Shown here: positions 50,533 through 59,962 of the stretch, one piece after another
Layout: every line of letters begins with the position of its first letter
Numbering within the stretch: position 1 is the stretch's first letter
Origin: Methylobacillus glycogenes JCM 2850
Lineage (GTDB): Bacteria; Pseudomonadota; Gammaproteobacteria; Burkholderiales; Methylophilaceae
DNA: 64,000 nucleotides
NCBI RefSeq assembly: GCF_000617925.1
Contig: NZ_BAMT01000003.1
Span: forward strand, 124,001-188,000
Direction: 5' to 3'
Translations under genes and position numbers: made by a program
Notes under the pieces: model-generated
Told to the model about the DNA's origin: nothing
Databases searched by the model: none
What the model saw: the letters and a program-made list of their open reading frames with translations, nothing else

Positions 50533-51821
50533 TCAAGCCTGAATGCCCTTGACCTTGCCAGGCTGGGTGCGGAATGACGCCTGACGCTTGCTGGGGCTGG
50601 TCTCAGTGTTGGACTCGGCATTGGCATGCGGCTGGGACTGGCTATCCTGCTCCAGCGCTTCGCTACCTGGCATGGCGATCTGGTGCGGGTTGACCTGCTG
50701 ACCGGGGCGTACGCGTTGCAAGCCATTCACCACAATGCGCTCACCTGCCTTGAGGCCGGACTCCACCACGCGCAAGCCACTTTGCTGCGCCCCTATCTTC
50801 ACCTCGCGGTAATTGGCCTGGCCTTTTTCATCCACCACCAATACATAGCGCTTGTCTTGATCGGTACCCACGGCTTTTTCGTCTATCAGCAAGGCTTCAT
50901 GCTGGCTGCCACTGCCCAGGCGTACACGTGCAAACAGACCGGGCAACAGGCTGCCATCGGTGTTATCAAATACTGCACGCACACGGATAGTGCCGGAGGC
51001 AGTATCCAGGCGGTTATCCACCGAGCCTATATGGCCCTGGCGGCTATAGCTTCTTCATTGGCCAGGCCCAGCAAGACCTTGAGCCCTTGCTGCTTGTTGC
51101 CCTGGGTTGGGCTGATGAATTTGAGATAACTTTGTTCATCGACTTCGATGGCGGCGTAGATATTGGCGGTGGAGACCAATGTAGTCAGTGGTACTGAGCT
51201 GGCACCAGCAGAAACAATATTGCCCAGCGTAACTTCTGCGCGCGAGATACGGCCGCTGACCGGGGCGGTGATGCGGCTATATTCCAGATTGAGGTTGGCG
51301 GTTTGCAGCTGCGCCTGGGCGGCGAGCAGGGCGGCCTTGGCTTCCAGCGCGGCATTGCGTTTTTCTTCAAAGTCACGGCGTGCAATGGCGTTGTCACCGA
51401 TCAGGCGCTGTGCACGTTCCAGATCATGGCTGGTGTAATCCACCCTGGCTTCGGCGCTGCTGACCAGCGCCTTGCTGCGGGCTACTTCCGCTTCAAATGG
51501 ACGTGGGTCTATGGTGAACAAGGTGTCACCCTTGTTGACGGTATCGCCATCCTTGAAATGAATGCGCGTCAGCGTGCCAGAAACCAGCGGGCGTATCTCC
51601 ACGCGGTTGACGGCCTCAAGACGGCCGGAATAATCCTGCCAATCCGTCACCAAACGGCTTTCAACCGCAGCCACATCCACACTGGCAGCTGGGGCGCTGG
51701 CCGGAGCTTCGGCATGAGCCTGTTGTTGCCCGGTCTGGCTCACCAGTATGCTGCCGCTCCCTATGAGCAACGCGGCAGCGATCATGGCGACAATTTTTTT
51801 CTTGCGTAATGGTTCAGTCAT
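50533..51821 (-). CDS. RND periplasmic adaptor (AcrA/MexE type, one frameshift)
   Basis: About 429 residues when restored. A signal-like N-terminus (VAMIAAALLIGSGSILVS), the biotinyl-lipoyl half-motifs (GRLEAVNRVEIRPLVSGTLTRIHFKDGD and NLEYSRITAPVSGRISRAEV), and a coiled-coil hairpin between them. The first frame ends at 51027 after GLANEEAIAARAI. Adding one G near 51050 gives NEEGYSRQGHIGSVDNRLD and joins the C-terminal barrel/MP domain. It links the pump to the outer-membrane channel. The C-terminus is extended by a Gln/Ser-rich tail of about 45 residues, not typical of the family. Confidence 0.9.
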
Positions 51822-51829
51822 GATGGTCC

Positions 51830-52684
51830 TTAAATTTGAGAATAAGAGTCTTGAGGTTCTATAAAATCGGCGATGGATTGCTTGGCCTGGCGGCGCAGGA
51901 AGTCATTGACCTCACGCAGCAAGGGCGCATGGGTATGCAGTTCGCCATGCTTCACCCCGGAATAGCGGGCCACTTGGGTGGAAACCCCGGCATCTATCAG
52001 TGCCGCGGCGTATTTCTCTGCCTCTATATGCAAAACATCGCACTCGGCGGTGGCAATAAAGGCGGGTGGCAGGCCCGCCAGGCGCATGCATTCCAGCGGC
52101 GCGGCGTAAGGGTGCATGCGTTGCATGCTTTGCGGCAGATATTGCTTGTAGCGTTGCGCGCATTGCTGCTCGGTGAGGTCAGAGTTCAACTTGCGCGCAT
52201 CGCCCAGCCTGGTCATGCTTGGGTCCAGCATGGGGCCTATCAGCACTTGTGCGCCCAATGCCACTTCACCACGGTCACGCGCCATCAGCGTCAGGCATGC
52301 GGCAATATTGCCGCCAGCATCATCGCCCGCCACGATCAAAAGCTCAGGCGCTGCGCCCAGCTTTTTGGCATTGCGTTTGGCCCAAATTGCTGCGGCATAG
52401 GCTTCTTCTGGCGCTGCCGGGAAAGGGTGCATGGGGGCAAGTGAGTAACCCACAGATAACACCAGGGCCGGGCAATGGCTGGCAATAAAGTGTGCGGGAA
52501 ATTCCGCATCATCCAGACTGCCACCACTAAAGCCACCGCCATGGAAATACAGCACCAAGGGCAGCTTGTGGCTGCTGGTGCCGGGTCGGTACAGGCGCAC
52601 GGGTAGTGCGGCGCTGGGGCCGGGGATAATGAATTCTTCGCTGGTGAATGCACGTTTGAATTCAGATGTGGCGGGATTCACCAT
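51830..52684 (-). CDS. Alpha/beta hydrolase-3 protein with an altered nucleophile site, first gene of the efflux operon
   Basis: 284 residues of the hormone-sensitive lipase family. The oxyanion motif HGGGF is intact (about 49-53). At the nucleophile elbow, family GDSAGG reads GDDAGG: the catalytic Ser is Asp. Downstream, DVLHIEAEKYAAAL and VKHGELH carry candidate Asp and His. Starts at ATG 52684, with 8 bases to the adaptor gene, so it is the first gene of the RND operon. Either the protein is a non-hydrolytic binder or the catalysis differs. The two-base codon difference makes a simple sequencing error less likely. I have seen similar genes next to RND pumps, but cannot verify that here. 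Confidence 0.75.
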   Translation of the reverse strand: MVNPATSEFKRAFTSEEFIIPGPSAALPVRLYRPGTSSHKLPLVLYFHGGGFSGGSLDDAEFPAHFIASHCPALVLSVGYSLAPMHPFPAAPEEAYAAAIWAKRNAKKLGAAPELLIVAGDDAGGNIAACLTLMARDRGEVALGAQVLIGPMLDPSMTRLGDARKLNSDLTEQQCAQRYKQYLPQSMQRMHPYAAPLECMRLAGLPPAFIATAECDVLHIEAEKYAAALIDAGVSTQVARYSGVKHGELHTHAPLLREVNDFLRRQAKQSIADFIEPQDSYSQI

Positions 52685-52995
52685 AGTGATGACAAGCCCT
52701 TAATTGGTAGTGACGATGGGCTGCATTCTGGTCTGTTTGAAATAAAAGATAATCCCCGTGATATCGATAACACTATTCCGTATCTATGAACAATGGCTAT
52801 GTGAATACTTGGGATTGTTTTTAAAGCATTGATTTTTATGAATGAATAATCCTTGGGGATTTGACGTGCACTATGTGAAATCACCAGGTTTTAGCTCGAG
52901 ATTTTTATTAAATAGTTGGTACTTCGTAAATAATCCATTGCCTTTTGCAGCACTGTTGGCTATTTTGTAAACAATCAAGCAGCGGGGATGGTGCA
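52685..52995. other. Divergent region between the efflux operon and its LysR regulator
   Basis: 311 bases, AT-rich, no gene. Expected to hold the operator of the LysR protein and the promoters of both sides. I see no clear T-N11-A site. Confidence 0.45.
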
Positions 52996-54012
52996 ATGGA
53001 CAGATTTCAGGCAATGAAGGTATTCACAGGCGTAGTTGATGCCAATAGCTTTACGCGCGCCGCCGATAACCTGGGGCTACCGCGCACCACAGTGACCACC
53101 ACCATACAGGGGCTGGAGAGCCTGCTGCAGGTACGCCTGCTCAACCGCACCACGCGCAGACTTAGTGTCACGCCTGATGGCGCGGCCTATTACGAGCGCT
53201 GTATGCGGATATTGGCAGAGGTGGAAGAAACCGAAGCCTTGTTCAGCAACGTCACGCGTGGCCCCAAGGGCAAGTTACGCATCGATGTGCCGCCCTCCAT
53301 AGGCCGTTTGATCATTATTCCCAAGCTCTGCGATTTCTATAGCCGCTATCCGGATGTAGAGCTGGTGATAGGCATGAGTGACCGCCCGGTGGACATGGTG
53401 CAGGAGGCGGTGGATTGTGTAGTGCGTGTTGGTGACCTGCAGGATTCCAGCATGGTGGCGAGACGCATAGGCGCGTTTGATATCGTCACCTGCGCCGCGC
53501 CGCGCTATCTGGAACTGCATGGCGAGCCGCAAAGCATAGAAGACCTGGAACAACATCATGCCGTGCATTACTTCTCCAGCCGCACCGGGCGCAATATGGA
53601 CTGGGATTTTGTGGTGGATGGCGAGGTGCGTGAAGTTGAAGTGACCGGCACGGTGGCAGTGAATGATGCGGAGGCTTATGTAGCATTGGCGCTGCAAGGT
53701 TTTGGCCTGATTCAGACCGCGCGTTTCATGGTGCTGAAGCAACTGGAGTCAGGCGAACTGCGTGAAGTCCTGCCGCAATGGCAGCCTTCCAGCGAGCCTA
53801 TCTCAGTGGTTTATCTGCACAATCGCCATCTTTCACCCAAGGTACGGGCTTTTGTGGACTGGATAGCCGAGCTGTTTGGTAACTGCCCATTGCTGGGTGG
53901 CACCAGCCAGGAAATGCGCGATGAGGAATGCCGCTTTGCCTGCCAGCAAGAGCAGGGCACCACCATGCGTGAAATCATAGAGCGCAACAATCAGGCAGAA
54001 GCGATTTTTTAA
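52996..54012 (+). CDS. LysR-family regulator, likely of the RND efflux operon
   Basis: 338 residues from the ATG at 52996. The HTH at about 18-55 (SFTRAADNLGLPRTTVTTTIQGLESLLQVRLLNRTTRRLSVT) is the LTTR N-terminus. The effector domain follows (RIDVPPSIGRLIIIPKLCDF, EAVDCVVRVGDL, GFGLIQTARF). The C-terminal ~35 residues, rich in Glu/Gln/Arg, extend beyond the usual fold. It is divergent from the hydrolase-RND operon across 311 bases, the classic LysR-target arrangement. Confidence 0.88.
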   Translation: MDRFQAMKVFTGVVDANSFTRAADNLGLPRTTVTTTIQGLESLLQVRLLNRTTRRLSVTPDGAAYYERCMRILAEVEETEALFSNVTRGPKGKLRIDVPPSIGRLIIIPKLCDFYSRYPDVELVIGMSDRPVDMVQEAVDCVVRVGDLQDSSMVARRIGAFDIVTCAAPRYLELHGEPQSIEDLEQHHAVHYFSSRTGRNMDWDFVVDGEVREVEVTGTVAVNDAEAYVALALQGFGLIQTARFMVLKQLESGELREVLPQWQPSSEPISVVYLHNRHLSPKVRAFVDWIAELFGNCPLLGGTSQEMRDEECRFACQQEQGTTMREIIERNNQAEAIF

Positions 54013-54084
54013 GCAGGGTTTTGGTCTAGTACTCGGCTTAGTACTTGTATGAATGCTTGGCTAAGTACTGGACTAAGAACTAGA

Positions 54085-54795
54085 TTAATGTGCCTTGGCC
54101 AGCGCGGCGTATTCGCGCCGCACCACTTGATAACACTCGCAAGCCTTGAGTTCCAGCCCGTCACGGTCGAGGATGGCAATATGCCCACGGCTGTAGCGAA
54201 TCAGGCCTTCGCGCTGCAGCCTGCCTGCGGCTTCCGTCACCCCCTCGCGTCTCACCCCCAGCATGTTGGCAATCAGTTCCTGTGTCATCAACACCTCGGC
54301 GGTTTCCAGCCTGTCCAGGCTTAGCAGCAGCCAGCGGCATAGCTGCTGCTCCAGCATGCAGTGGCGGTTGCATACTGCCGTCTGGGTAATCTGCGTAATC
54401 AAGGCATGGGTATAGCGCAGTAGCCTGGTGGCCAGGGTAGGGCTGGCATGGAATAACTGACGTAGCGTGCTAGCCTTGAGCCTAAAGCCATAGCCCGCGC
54501 TTTGCACCACGGCCCTACAGGTAGAAGAGGCACTGCCGAGGATGATAGGGGTACCCACCATACCTTCGTTGCCGATCACGGCAATTTCGGTACTGGCTCC
54601 ATTCGTCATGACATAGAGCAGGGAAACAATGGCATTCAGCGGGAAATAAGCATACTTGAGGGTTTGCTCAGGCTCGTACAGTACATCGCCAAGCTGCATC
54701 AGCACGGGTTCTAAACAGGGAATCAAATCAAAGGCATCCTCAGGCTTCAAAGCACCGATCAAACTGTTTTTCTGCGGACTGAATGGAATGTCCAT
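54085..54795 (-). CDS. Crp/Fnr-family transcription regulator
   Basis: 236 residues. The cyclic-nucleotide-like sensory barrel occupies about 15-150 (YAYFPLNAIVSLLYVMTNGASTEIAVIGNEGMVG) and a winged HTH about 175-225 (LMTQELIANMLGVRREGVTEAAGRLQREGLIRYSRG). It lacks the FNR-type N-terminal Cys cluster (only scattered Cys), so an oxygen-sensing role is not indicated. Lone regulator in a minus-strand single-gene unit; its target is unknown. Confidence 0.85.
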   Translation of the reverse strand: MDIPFSPQKNSLIGALKPEDAFDLIPCLEPVLMQLGDVLYEPEQTLKYAYFPLNAIVSLLYVMTNGASTEIAVIGNEGMVGTPIILGSASSTCRAVVQSAGYGFRLKASTLRQLFHASPTLATRLLRYTHALITQITQTAVCNRHCMLEQQLCRWLLLSLDRLETAEVLMTQELIANMLGVRREGVTEAAGRLQREGLIRYSRGHIAILDRDGLELKACECYQVVRREYAALAKAH

Positions 54796-55040
54796 ACGCG
54801 CTGCTAACCTGATGTCATGTCTTTGTTCTAGAGCTCAGTATATGCGCATTATTGAACTGTGAACCAGACCTGACTTTAAATTAGTCCGATCGGCCTAATT
54901 TCGCAATATTTTCCTATCAATCAGAACCTTATGTTGGTTATCGCACAGTATGGGCTTAGGCCCAAGCGCATTCTCATTTCACCCGGCGCTCATAGTCGGG
55001 AGAGGAGATGTTTCTGAAGGTATACACGTAAAAGGAAACG

Positions 55041-55679
55041 ATGATGAATAACGTTAAAGTAATTTTGTGTGGGGCACTGCTCGCTGCAAGCAGTGGCGTT
55101 AATGCTGCAAATCTGGTGGTGAATGGGGGCTTTGAAGCGGACACCATATCCGGCGCATATGAACAACTGGCGGCGGTGACTGGTTGGACCTCAGATGGGG
55201 TGTTTGAAATTCAGCGCGGCAGCGATTTTGGTGGCTGGCCACAATTCAATACCGCCTATGAAGGGCAGCAATATCTGGAATTGAATTCCACCAACCTGAC
55301 CTCGATCTGGCAGGATCTGGGCACTACTACAGGGCAGCTTTACAATCTCAGCTTTGCCTATTCTGGCCGTTCAGATACTCCAGGCCAGCTCAATAGTGCA
55401 TTAGAGATTTACTGGGGTGGCACGCAGTTGCTGTCAACTTCAGTGACTTATCATAGTGACTGGGTGGAATACCACTTCACAAATCTGCTAGCCACCAGCA
55501 ATTCCACCACACTCAAATTCACCTCCATAGAGCCACAGAATGCGCCATCCTATGGCTCATTCCTGGATGGTGTTGTGGTCACTGCCGTACCAGAGCCTAG
55601 CACCTTTGGTATGTTGGGCCTGGGGATAGCTGTGATGGCCTATTTAGGCAGACGTCAGCGCCAGCACAATTTGTGCTGA
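55041..55679 (+). CDS. PEP-CTERM sorting-domain secreted protein
   Basis: 212 residues. A signal peptide (NVKVILCGALLAASSGVNAANL). A DUF642-like beta-rich ectodomain begins NLVVNGGFEADTISGAYEQL. The C-terminal PEP-CTERM signal is VPEPSTFGMLGLGIAVMAYLGRRQRQ, with the PEP motif, a short hydrophobic helix and a basic tail. It should be anchored and processed by an exosortase not in this window. A GGAAACG site precedes two adjacent ATGs. A terminator follows. Likely an exopolysaccharide-associated surface protein. Confidence 0.85.
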   Translation: MMNNVKVILCGALLAASSGVNAANLVVNGGFEADTISGAYEQLAAVTGWTSDGVFEIQRGSDFGGWPQFNTAYEGQQYLELNSTNLTSIWQDLGTTTGQLYNLSFAYSGRSDTPGQLNSALEIYWGGTQLLSTSVTYHSDWVEYHFTNLLATSNSTTLKFTSIEPQNAPSYGSFLDGVVVTAVPEPSTFGMLGLGIAVMAYLGRRQRQHNLC

Positions 55680-55711
55680 TTTGCTGAACAGGGGGAAAAG
55701 CAAGCCTCATC

Positions 55712-55737
55712 AAGGCCAGGCAGTATGCCTGGCCTTT
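55712..55737 (+). terminator. Terminator after the PEP-CTERM gene
   Basis: AAGGCCAGGC-AGTAT-GCCTGGCCTT with a short T run after it, 33 bases past the stop. Confidence 0.8.
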
Positions 55738-55794
55738 CTATTGCTGGAGTTGTAATGACATCGCTACAAAAATAGCGTTGGTGTGGGGTCAAGG

Positions 55795-56801
55795 TTAGGC
55801 AGAAAAGTCGGGAGCAAGACGTGCGCGTATCGCCGCCACCTCACGATAAGAGCGCAGCCTCACCTCATGATCAAATACATGTCCGGTCACCATCAGCTCA
55901 TCCGGCGCGAGTTCTGCCAGCAGCTTGCGCAGCCCGGCTTCCACAGTCGCGCTGGAGCCTACAAGTGAACAGGCCAGCATGCGCTCCACTCCTATTTTTT
56001 CTGCGGGTGCCCAATATTGCTCTATATCCTTGATAGGCGGCGGCAATTGCCCGGGGTGGCCACGGTGCAGATTGGTAAAGCCTTGCTGCTGTGAGGTAAA
56101 CCAGTATCTGGCCTCCTCATCGCTATCAGCCACCAGGATATTCACCGTCACCATGAAATAAGGTGTTTGCAGCTGGGCCGAAGGCCGGAACTGATTGCGG
56201 TAAGTATCCAGTGCCTGCAGCAAAAAGGTAGGCGCAAAGTGCGAGGCAAAGGCAAAAGGCAGGCCATTGGCGGCAGCAAACTGGGCACCGTAGAGGCTAG
56301 AGCCAGTATCCACAAGGGAATATCCAGACCTGCACCCGGCACTGCGCGCACGGCTTGCCCAGGCTCAGCTTCAGCCAGGAAGTGCTGCAACTCTGCCACC
56401 AGTTCGGGGAAATCCTCGCCATGGGTTGCCAGGTTGCGGCGTAAAGCACGTGCGGTCGCCATATCGCTGCCAGGCGCACGGCCCAGGCCCAGGTCTATAC
56501 GGCCGGGGTAGAGTGAGGCCAGGGTGCCAAATTGTTCTGCAATTGCCAAGGGCGCATGGTTGGGCAGCATGATGCCGCCAGCGCCCAGGCGGATTTTCTG
56601 CGTCTGTGCGGCCACATGGCCTATCACCACCGAGGTAGCGGCACTGGCAATGCCTGGCATATTGTGATGCTCGGCTAGCCAGTAACGCTGGTAACCCAGG
56701 CTTTCGGCCTGCTGCGCCAGGCTGACAGAGTTGCTGAAAGCCTGGGCAGGTGTGCTGCCCTGGACGATGGGGCATAGATCGAGCACGGAAAACGGAATCA
56801 T
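55795..56801 (-). CDS. LLM-class flavin-dependent oxidoreductase (one frameshift)
   Basis: About 335 residues when restored. N-terminus [22 protein letters not shown], then the luciferase-like core [50 protein letters not shown] and [11 protein letters not shown]. The first frame turns wrong after LWILA. Adding one G near 56303 (CTGGCTC to CTGGGCTC) gives [16 protein letters not shown]. The subgroup resembles YhbW/'MsnO8-type' oxidoreductases of unknown substrate; it is not adjacent to the SsuD-like gene. Confidence 0.85.
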
Positions 56802-56931
56802 GATGAGGACTTCAAGTAAAGATAAAGGGATGCAGCACTGACCATCAAAGTGTCAGGTCGTTCTCAGGATTGTTCTCAGGAATGAAGAACGCCCTAGCCA
56901 CTGCCGCTTGAGCCTTGCCGTGATATTGCGT

Positions 56932-57345
56932 TCAGGATGCGGCCGGGCTAATGACCACAGAAGCAGCGCTACGGCTAGCAGGCCCATGAAACACCGCTTC
57001 AATATTATTGCCATCAGGGTCCAGCACAAAAGCAGCATAGTAGCCCGGGTGATAAGGCCGCTCTCCAGGCGCGCCGTTATCGCGCCCTCCCGCTGCCAGT
57101 GCCGCACGGTGAAATGCCTGCACGCTGGCCTGGTCCGCAGCCTGTAGGGCCAGATGGATACGGGTAATGTAGTCATCGGCCTGATTCACAAACAACTCAT
57201 CGGCATAGAAAAAGCCTGGGCCTTCCTGCAAAACCTCAGCATGCCCCAGCGCACTCAGCACTGCCTGATAAAAGCGTTTGCTGGCCGCAAGATCAGCCAC
57301 CCGCAAATGCACATGATCCAGCAATCTGCCTCTGTGAAACTGCAT
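56932..57345 (-). CDS. VOC (glyoxalase/dioxygenase-like) family protein
   Basis: 137 residues from the ATG at 57345 (MQFHRGRLLDH); the six-codon extension upstream is less likely. Paired beta-alpha-beta-beta-beta modules: LLDHVHLRVADLAASKRFYQAVLSALG, and AAFVLDPDGNNIEAVF, with His and Glu metal-ligand positions visible. The reaction is unknown. A close neighbour of the LLM enzyme but not in an obvious operon. Confidence 0.82.
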   Translation of the reverse strand: MQFHRGRLLDHVHLRVADLAASKRFYQAVLSALGHAEVLQEGPGFFYADELFVNQADDYITRIHLALQAADQASVQAFHRAALAAGGRDNGAPGERPYHPGYYAAFVLDPDGNNIEAVFHGPASRSAASVVISPAAS

Positions 57346-57509
57346 GTTATTCTCCTGTTGCAATGATGTTGATGCCAGCCCAGCCGCCCTGGCGGCAGGA
57401 AGTTGGCTGTTCTAGCTTTAGAATTTCAGCCACAACCGAACATCTGCTGTGCAATATTGTCTGTGAATTTTAGGCTTGTGTTTTCCATACACGTCACCAT
57501 TTAAAAGCC

Positions 57510-59066
57510 ATGCTAACCTTTGATAATCGATTCCTCAAGGAACTCCCCGGAGACCCGGACAGCAGCAACCAGCTGCGTCAGGTGTTTCATGCCTGCTGGT
57601 CACGCGTAAAGCCCACGCCAGTTTCTGCGCCCAAACTATTAGCCTGGTCGGATGAAATGCGCCAGGCGCTGGATTTAAGCGAAGCAGACTTGCAGTCGCC
57701 CGAGTGGGTGAATGCCTTGTCAGGTAATGGCCTGTTGCCGGGCATGGAGCCTTATGCCATGTGTTATGGCGGACACCAGTTTGGCCATTGGGCCGGGCAA
57801 TTGGGCGATGGCCGTGCCATCAGCCTGGGGGAAGTGGTTAACCGTCAGGGCCAGCGTTGGGAATTGCAACTCAAAGGTGCGGGGGTAACGCCTTATTCGC
57901 GCATGGCTGATGGACGTGCGGTGCTGCGCTCATCACTGCGTGAGTTTCTCTGCAGCGAGGCCATGCATCATCTGGGCATTCCCACCACGCGCGCACTGAG
58001 CCTGGTGCAGACCGGGGATTTTGTTATCCGCGATATGTTTTACAACGGTAATCCGCAGGCAGAAAAAGGCGCGATAGTCTGCCGGGTTTCGCCTTCGTTT
58101 ACGCGTTTTGGCAACTTTGAGATTTTTGCCATGCGCGAAGACAAAGCCACCTTGCAGCAATTGGTGGATTTCACTATCAGGCGCGACTTCCCCGAACTGG
58201 CCGATTACCCTGAACAAGAACGCCTGGCCGAATGGTTTGCGATTGTTTGCAGCCGTACTGCGCATCTGGTGGCGCAATGGATGCGCGTGGGCTTTGTGCA
58301 TGGCGTGATGAATACCGACAATATGTCCATACTCGGCCTGACCATAGACTACGGCCCTTATGGCTGGGTAGATAATTTTGATCCGTCCTGGACTCCCAAC
58401 ACCACCGACGCGGCTGGCCGCCGCTACTGCTTTGGCCGTCAGCCCGATATCGCGCGCTGGAACCTGGAACGTCTGGCGCAGGCACTTTATACCTTGCAGC
58501 CCGAGCGCGAGATTTACGACGAAGGCCTGATGCTGTTTGACCAAACCTATAATCGGCAATGGGCGGGCATACTCGCGGCCAAGTTTGGCCTGGGCCAGTG
58601 GCGCGATGAACATGAGGCTTTGGTCAACGAGGTGTTTGACCTGATGTTCCACGCCGAGGTGGACATGACAGAATTCTTCCGTCAGTTAGCTGAGATAGAG
58701 CAGGATAATCCCAACCTGGAAACCCTGCGTAGCGCGTTCTACAGCGAGGCCTTGTGGCAGACCTTCAAGCCCAGGTTTGAGCTTTGGTTGCAGCAATATG
58801 CGGGCTGGCTCAAGCAAGGCGGGCAGACCGATGCCGCAAGAAAGCTAGCCATGAACCGTGTGAACCCACGTTATGTGCTGCGTAATTATTTGGCGCAACA
58901 GGCCATAGACCTGGCCAATCAGGGTGATACCAGCCTGGTGGAAGAGTTACTGCAGGTACTGCGCAAGCCTTATGAGGTTCAAGCAGGCAAGGAGCATCTG
59001 GCTGGGCTGCGCCCGGATTGGGCCAGACACAAGGCGGGTTGCTCCATGCTTTCGTGCAGCTCCTGA
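57510..59066 (+). CDS. selO: Protein adenylyltransferase SelO (YdiU)
   Basis: 518 residues, full length. Catalyses AMP transfer to Ser/Thr/Tyr of protein targets (AMPylation). Visible: the pseudokinase-like nucleotide loop QLGDGRAISLGE at about 96-107, LQLKGAGVTPYSR at about 119-131, HGVMNTDNMSILG (catalytic Asp and metal Asn) at about 267-279, and IDYGPYGWVDNF at about 282-293. It ends GCSMLSCSS, the conserved C-terminal Cys segment where eukaryotic SelO has selenocysteine. Single gene. Confidence 0.95.
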   Translation: MLTFDNRFLKELPGDPDSSNQLRQVFHACWSRVKPTPVSAPKLLAWSDEMRQALDLSEADLQSPEWVNALSGNGLLPGMEPYAMCYGGHQFGHWAGQLGDGRAISLGEVVNRQGQRWELQLKGAGVTPYSRMADGRAVLRSSLREFLCSEAMHHLGIPTTRALSLVQTGDFVIRDMFYNGNPQAEKGAIVCRVSPSFTRFGNFEIFAMREDKATLQQLVDFTIRRDFPELADYPEQERLAEWFAIVCSRTAHLVAQWMRVGFVHGVMNTDNMSILGLTIDYGPYGWVDNFDPSWTPNTTDAAGRRYCFGRQPDIARWNLERLAQALYTLQPEREIYDEGLMLFDQTYNRQWAGILAAKFGLGQWRDEHEALVNEVFDLMFHAEVDMTEFFRQLAEIEQDNPNLETLRSAFYSEALWQTFKPRFELWLQQYAGWLKQGGQTDAARKLAMNRVNPRYVLRNYLAQQAIDLANQGDTSLVEELLQVLRKPYEVQAGKEHLAGLRPDWARHKAGCSMLSCSS

Positions 59067-59253
59067 CCTAAGCTTTGTTGGCCTGGTGTATGCCTCACTA
59101 CCATGAAGTGTGATGTTCTCGCTGCCTTAGTAAAGCTGCATCCTCAAAGTAATCGAGCGATGCCGCTATATCCCGAATTGTCTGAGCTGCAAGCATTCCC
59201 TGCCAGCGACAAGTTTTGATAAGATGCCGCCCTCAATAAAAAAGGGGGTTCAC

Positions 59254-59478
59254 ATGGCAGAAAAGCGCAAACCAGACAATATGGTCATTCTCGACAGACC
59301 CATGATCTCTGTGGAAACCACGGAATATCATGAAGTGAAAATCACTGTAGTGGGCATGGATGCCGCCATGGAGCAGATCCGCCAGCAAGAACTAGTGATT
59401 CCGCTGGAGTGTGCAGGGCAGGTGGGGCAATTTCTGACGCAGATTGCGGGGCAAACTGCTGATAAATCAGCAGCTTAA
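59254..59478 (+). CDS. Small hypothetical protein
   Basis: 74 residues from the ATG at 59254, preceded by a good AAGGGGG site. Family not recognised. Two-part: a basic N-terminal 15 residues, then VILDRPMISVETTEYHEVKITVVGMDAAMEQIRQQELVIPLECAGQVGQF, suggesting an alpha/beta fold. Stands alone after selO. Confidence 0.6.
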   Translation: MAEKRKPDNMVILDRPMISVETTEYHEVKITVVGMDAAMEQIRQQELVIPLECAGQVGQFLTQIAGQTADKSAA

Positions 59479-59925
59479 AGGCAAATAACCTTAGCTTCTA
59501 TTTTACTATAATGATTTAATTGACTATTTAATATTAAATAGTCAATTAAATTGCGCTAACATTCTCCTACCATCTTGTAGGAGAGTGAAATGCGCTTAGC
59601 ACCCTTACGCCAACATTCAGCTTATCTACACCCTCATGGGGTGATACACATTGCGGGTCATCTGCTTGCATGTGCGTGCATTTCGAGCATATCAAGACGC
59701 GATTTTCTTGCATGATGACCGTATATGCGATTGAGCGTGGCGGTGAGCCATGGCACCGAGACCAACCCAGCCTACAGGCGGTTCGCATTGTCGTAGCTAG
59801 TCCCAACATTTAGTGCCTGCAAACTAAACGCCAATTTCAACCTGAGTGCATGTGGGATTTAGCGCCAGCTTCCACATCCTTTGACCGACTAGTTGAGATG
59901 TATTTTGATGAATTGTATTCCCCCT
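59479..59925. other. Gene-poor region with a long perfect palindrome
   Basis: About 450 bases. It holds a 36-bp perfect palindrome (59515-59550, listed separately) and an 8-bp hairpin TCTCCTAC-catctt-GTAGGAGA (about 59563-59584). There are short open frames on both strands (for example 59567-59809 on minus) with no convincing protein features. Confidence 0.5.
59515..59550. repeat. 36-bp perfect AT-rich palindrome
   Basis: TTTAATTGACTATTTA, then ATAT, then its exact reverse complement. Nearly all A/T except two GC pairs per arm, and far longer than the usual operator half-sites. It can form a cruciform. It lies 36 bases after the 59254 gene stop and about 410 bases before the LexA-like gene. 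No T run of the terminator type follows it. Confidence 0.85.
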
Positions 59926-59926
59926 A

Positions 59927-59956
59927 TTGACGCCATGTACGTTCGTACAGTAAAGT
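59927..59956 (+). promoter_or_regulatory. Promoter with palindromic LexA2-type operator in its spacer
   Basis: TTGACG at 59927-59932 and TAAAGT at 59951-59956, with an 18-base spacer. Within the spacer lies TGTACG-TT-CGTACA (59936-59949), which contains GTAC-N4-GTAC. This resembles the GTAC-N4-GTGC LexA2 box known from Pseudomonas and Xanthomonas. The start codon at 59963 is seven bases after the -10, so the transcript may be leaderless. Confidence 0.6.
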
Positions 59957-59962
59957 CAAGAC

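Noticed and set aside
59567..59809. 80-residue minus-strand ORF
   Set aside because: No start signal, no recognisable domain, and it lies in a region with overlapping frames on both strands.
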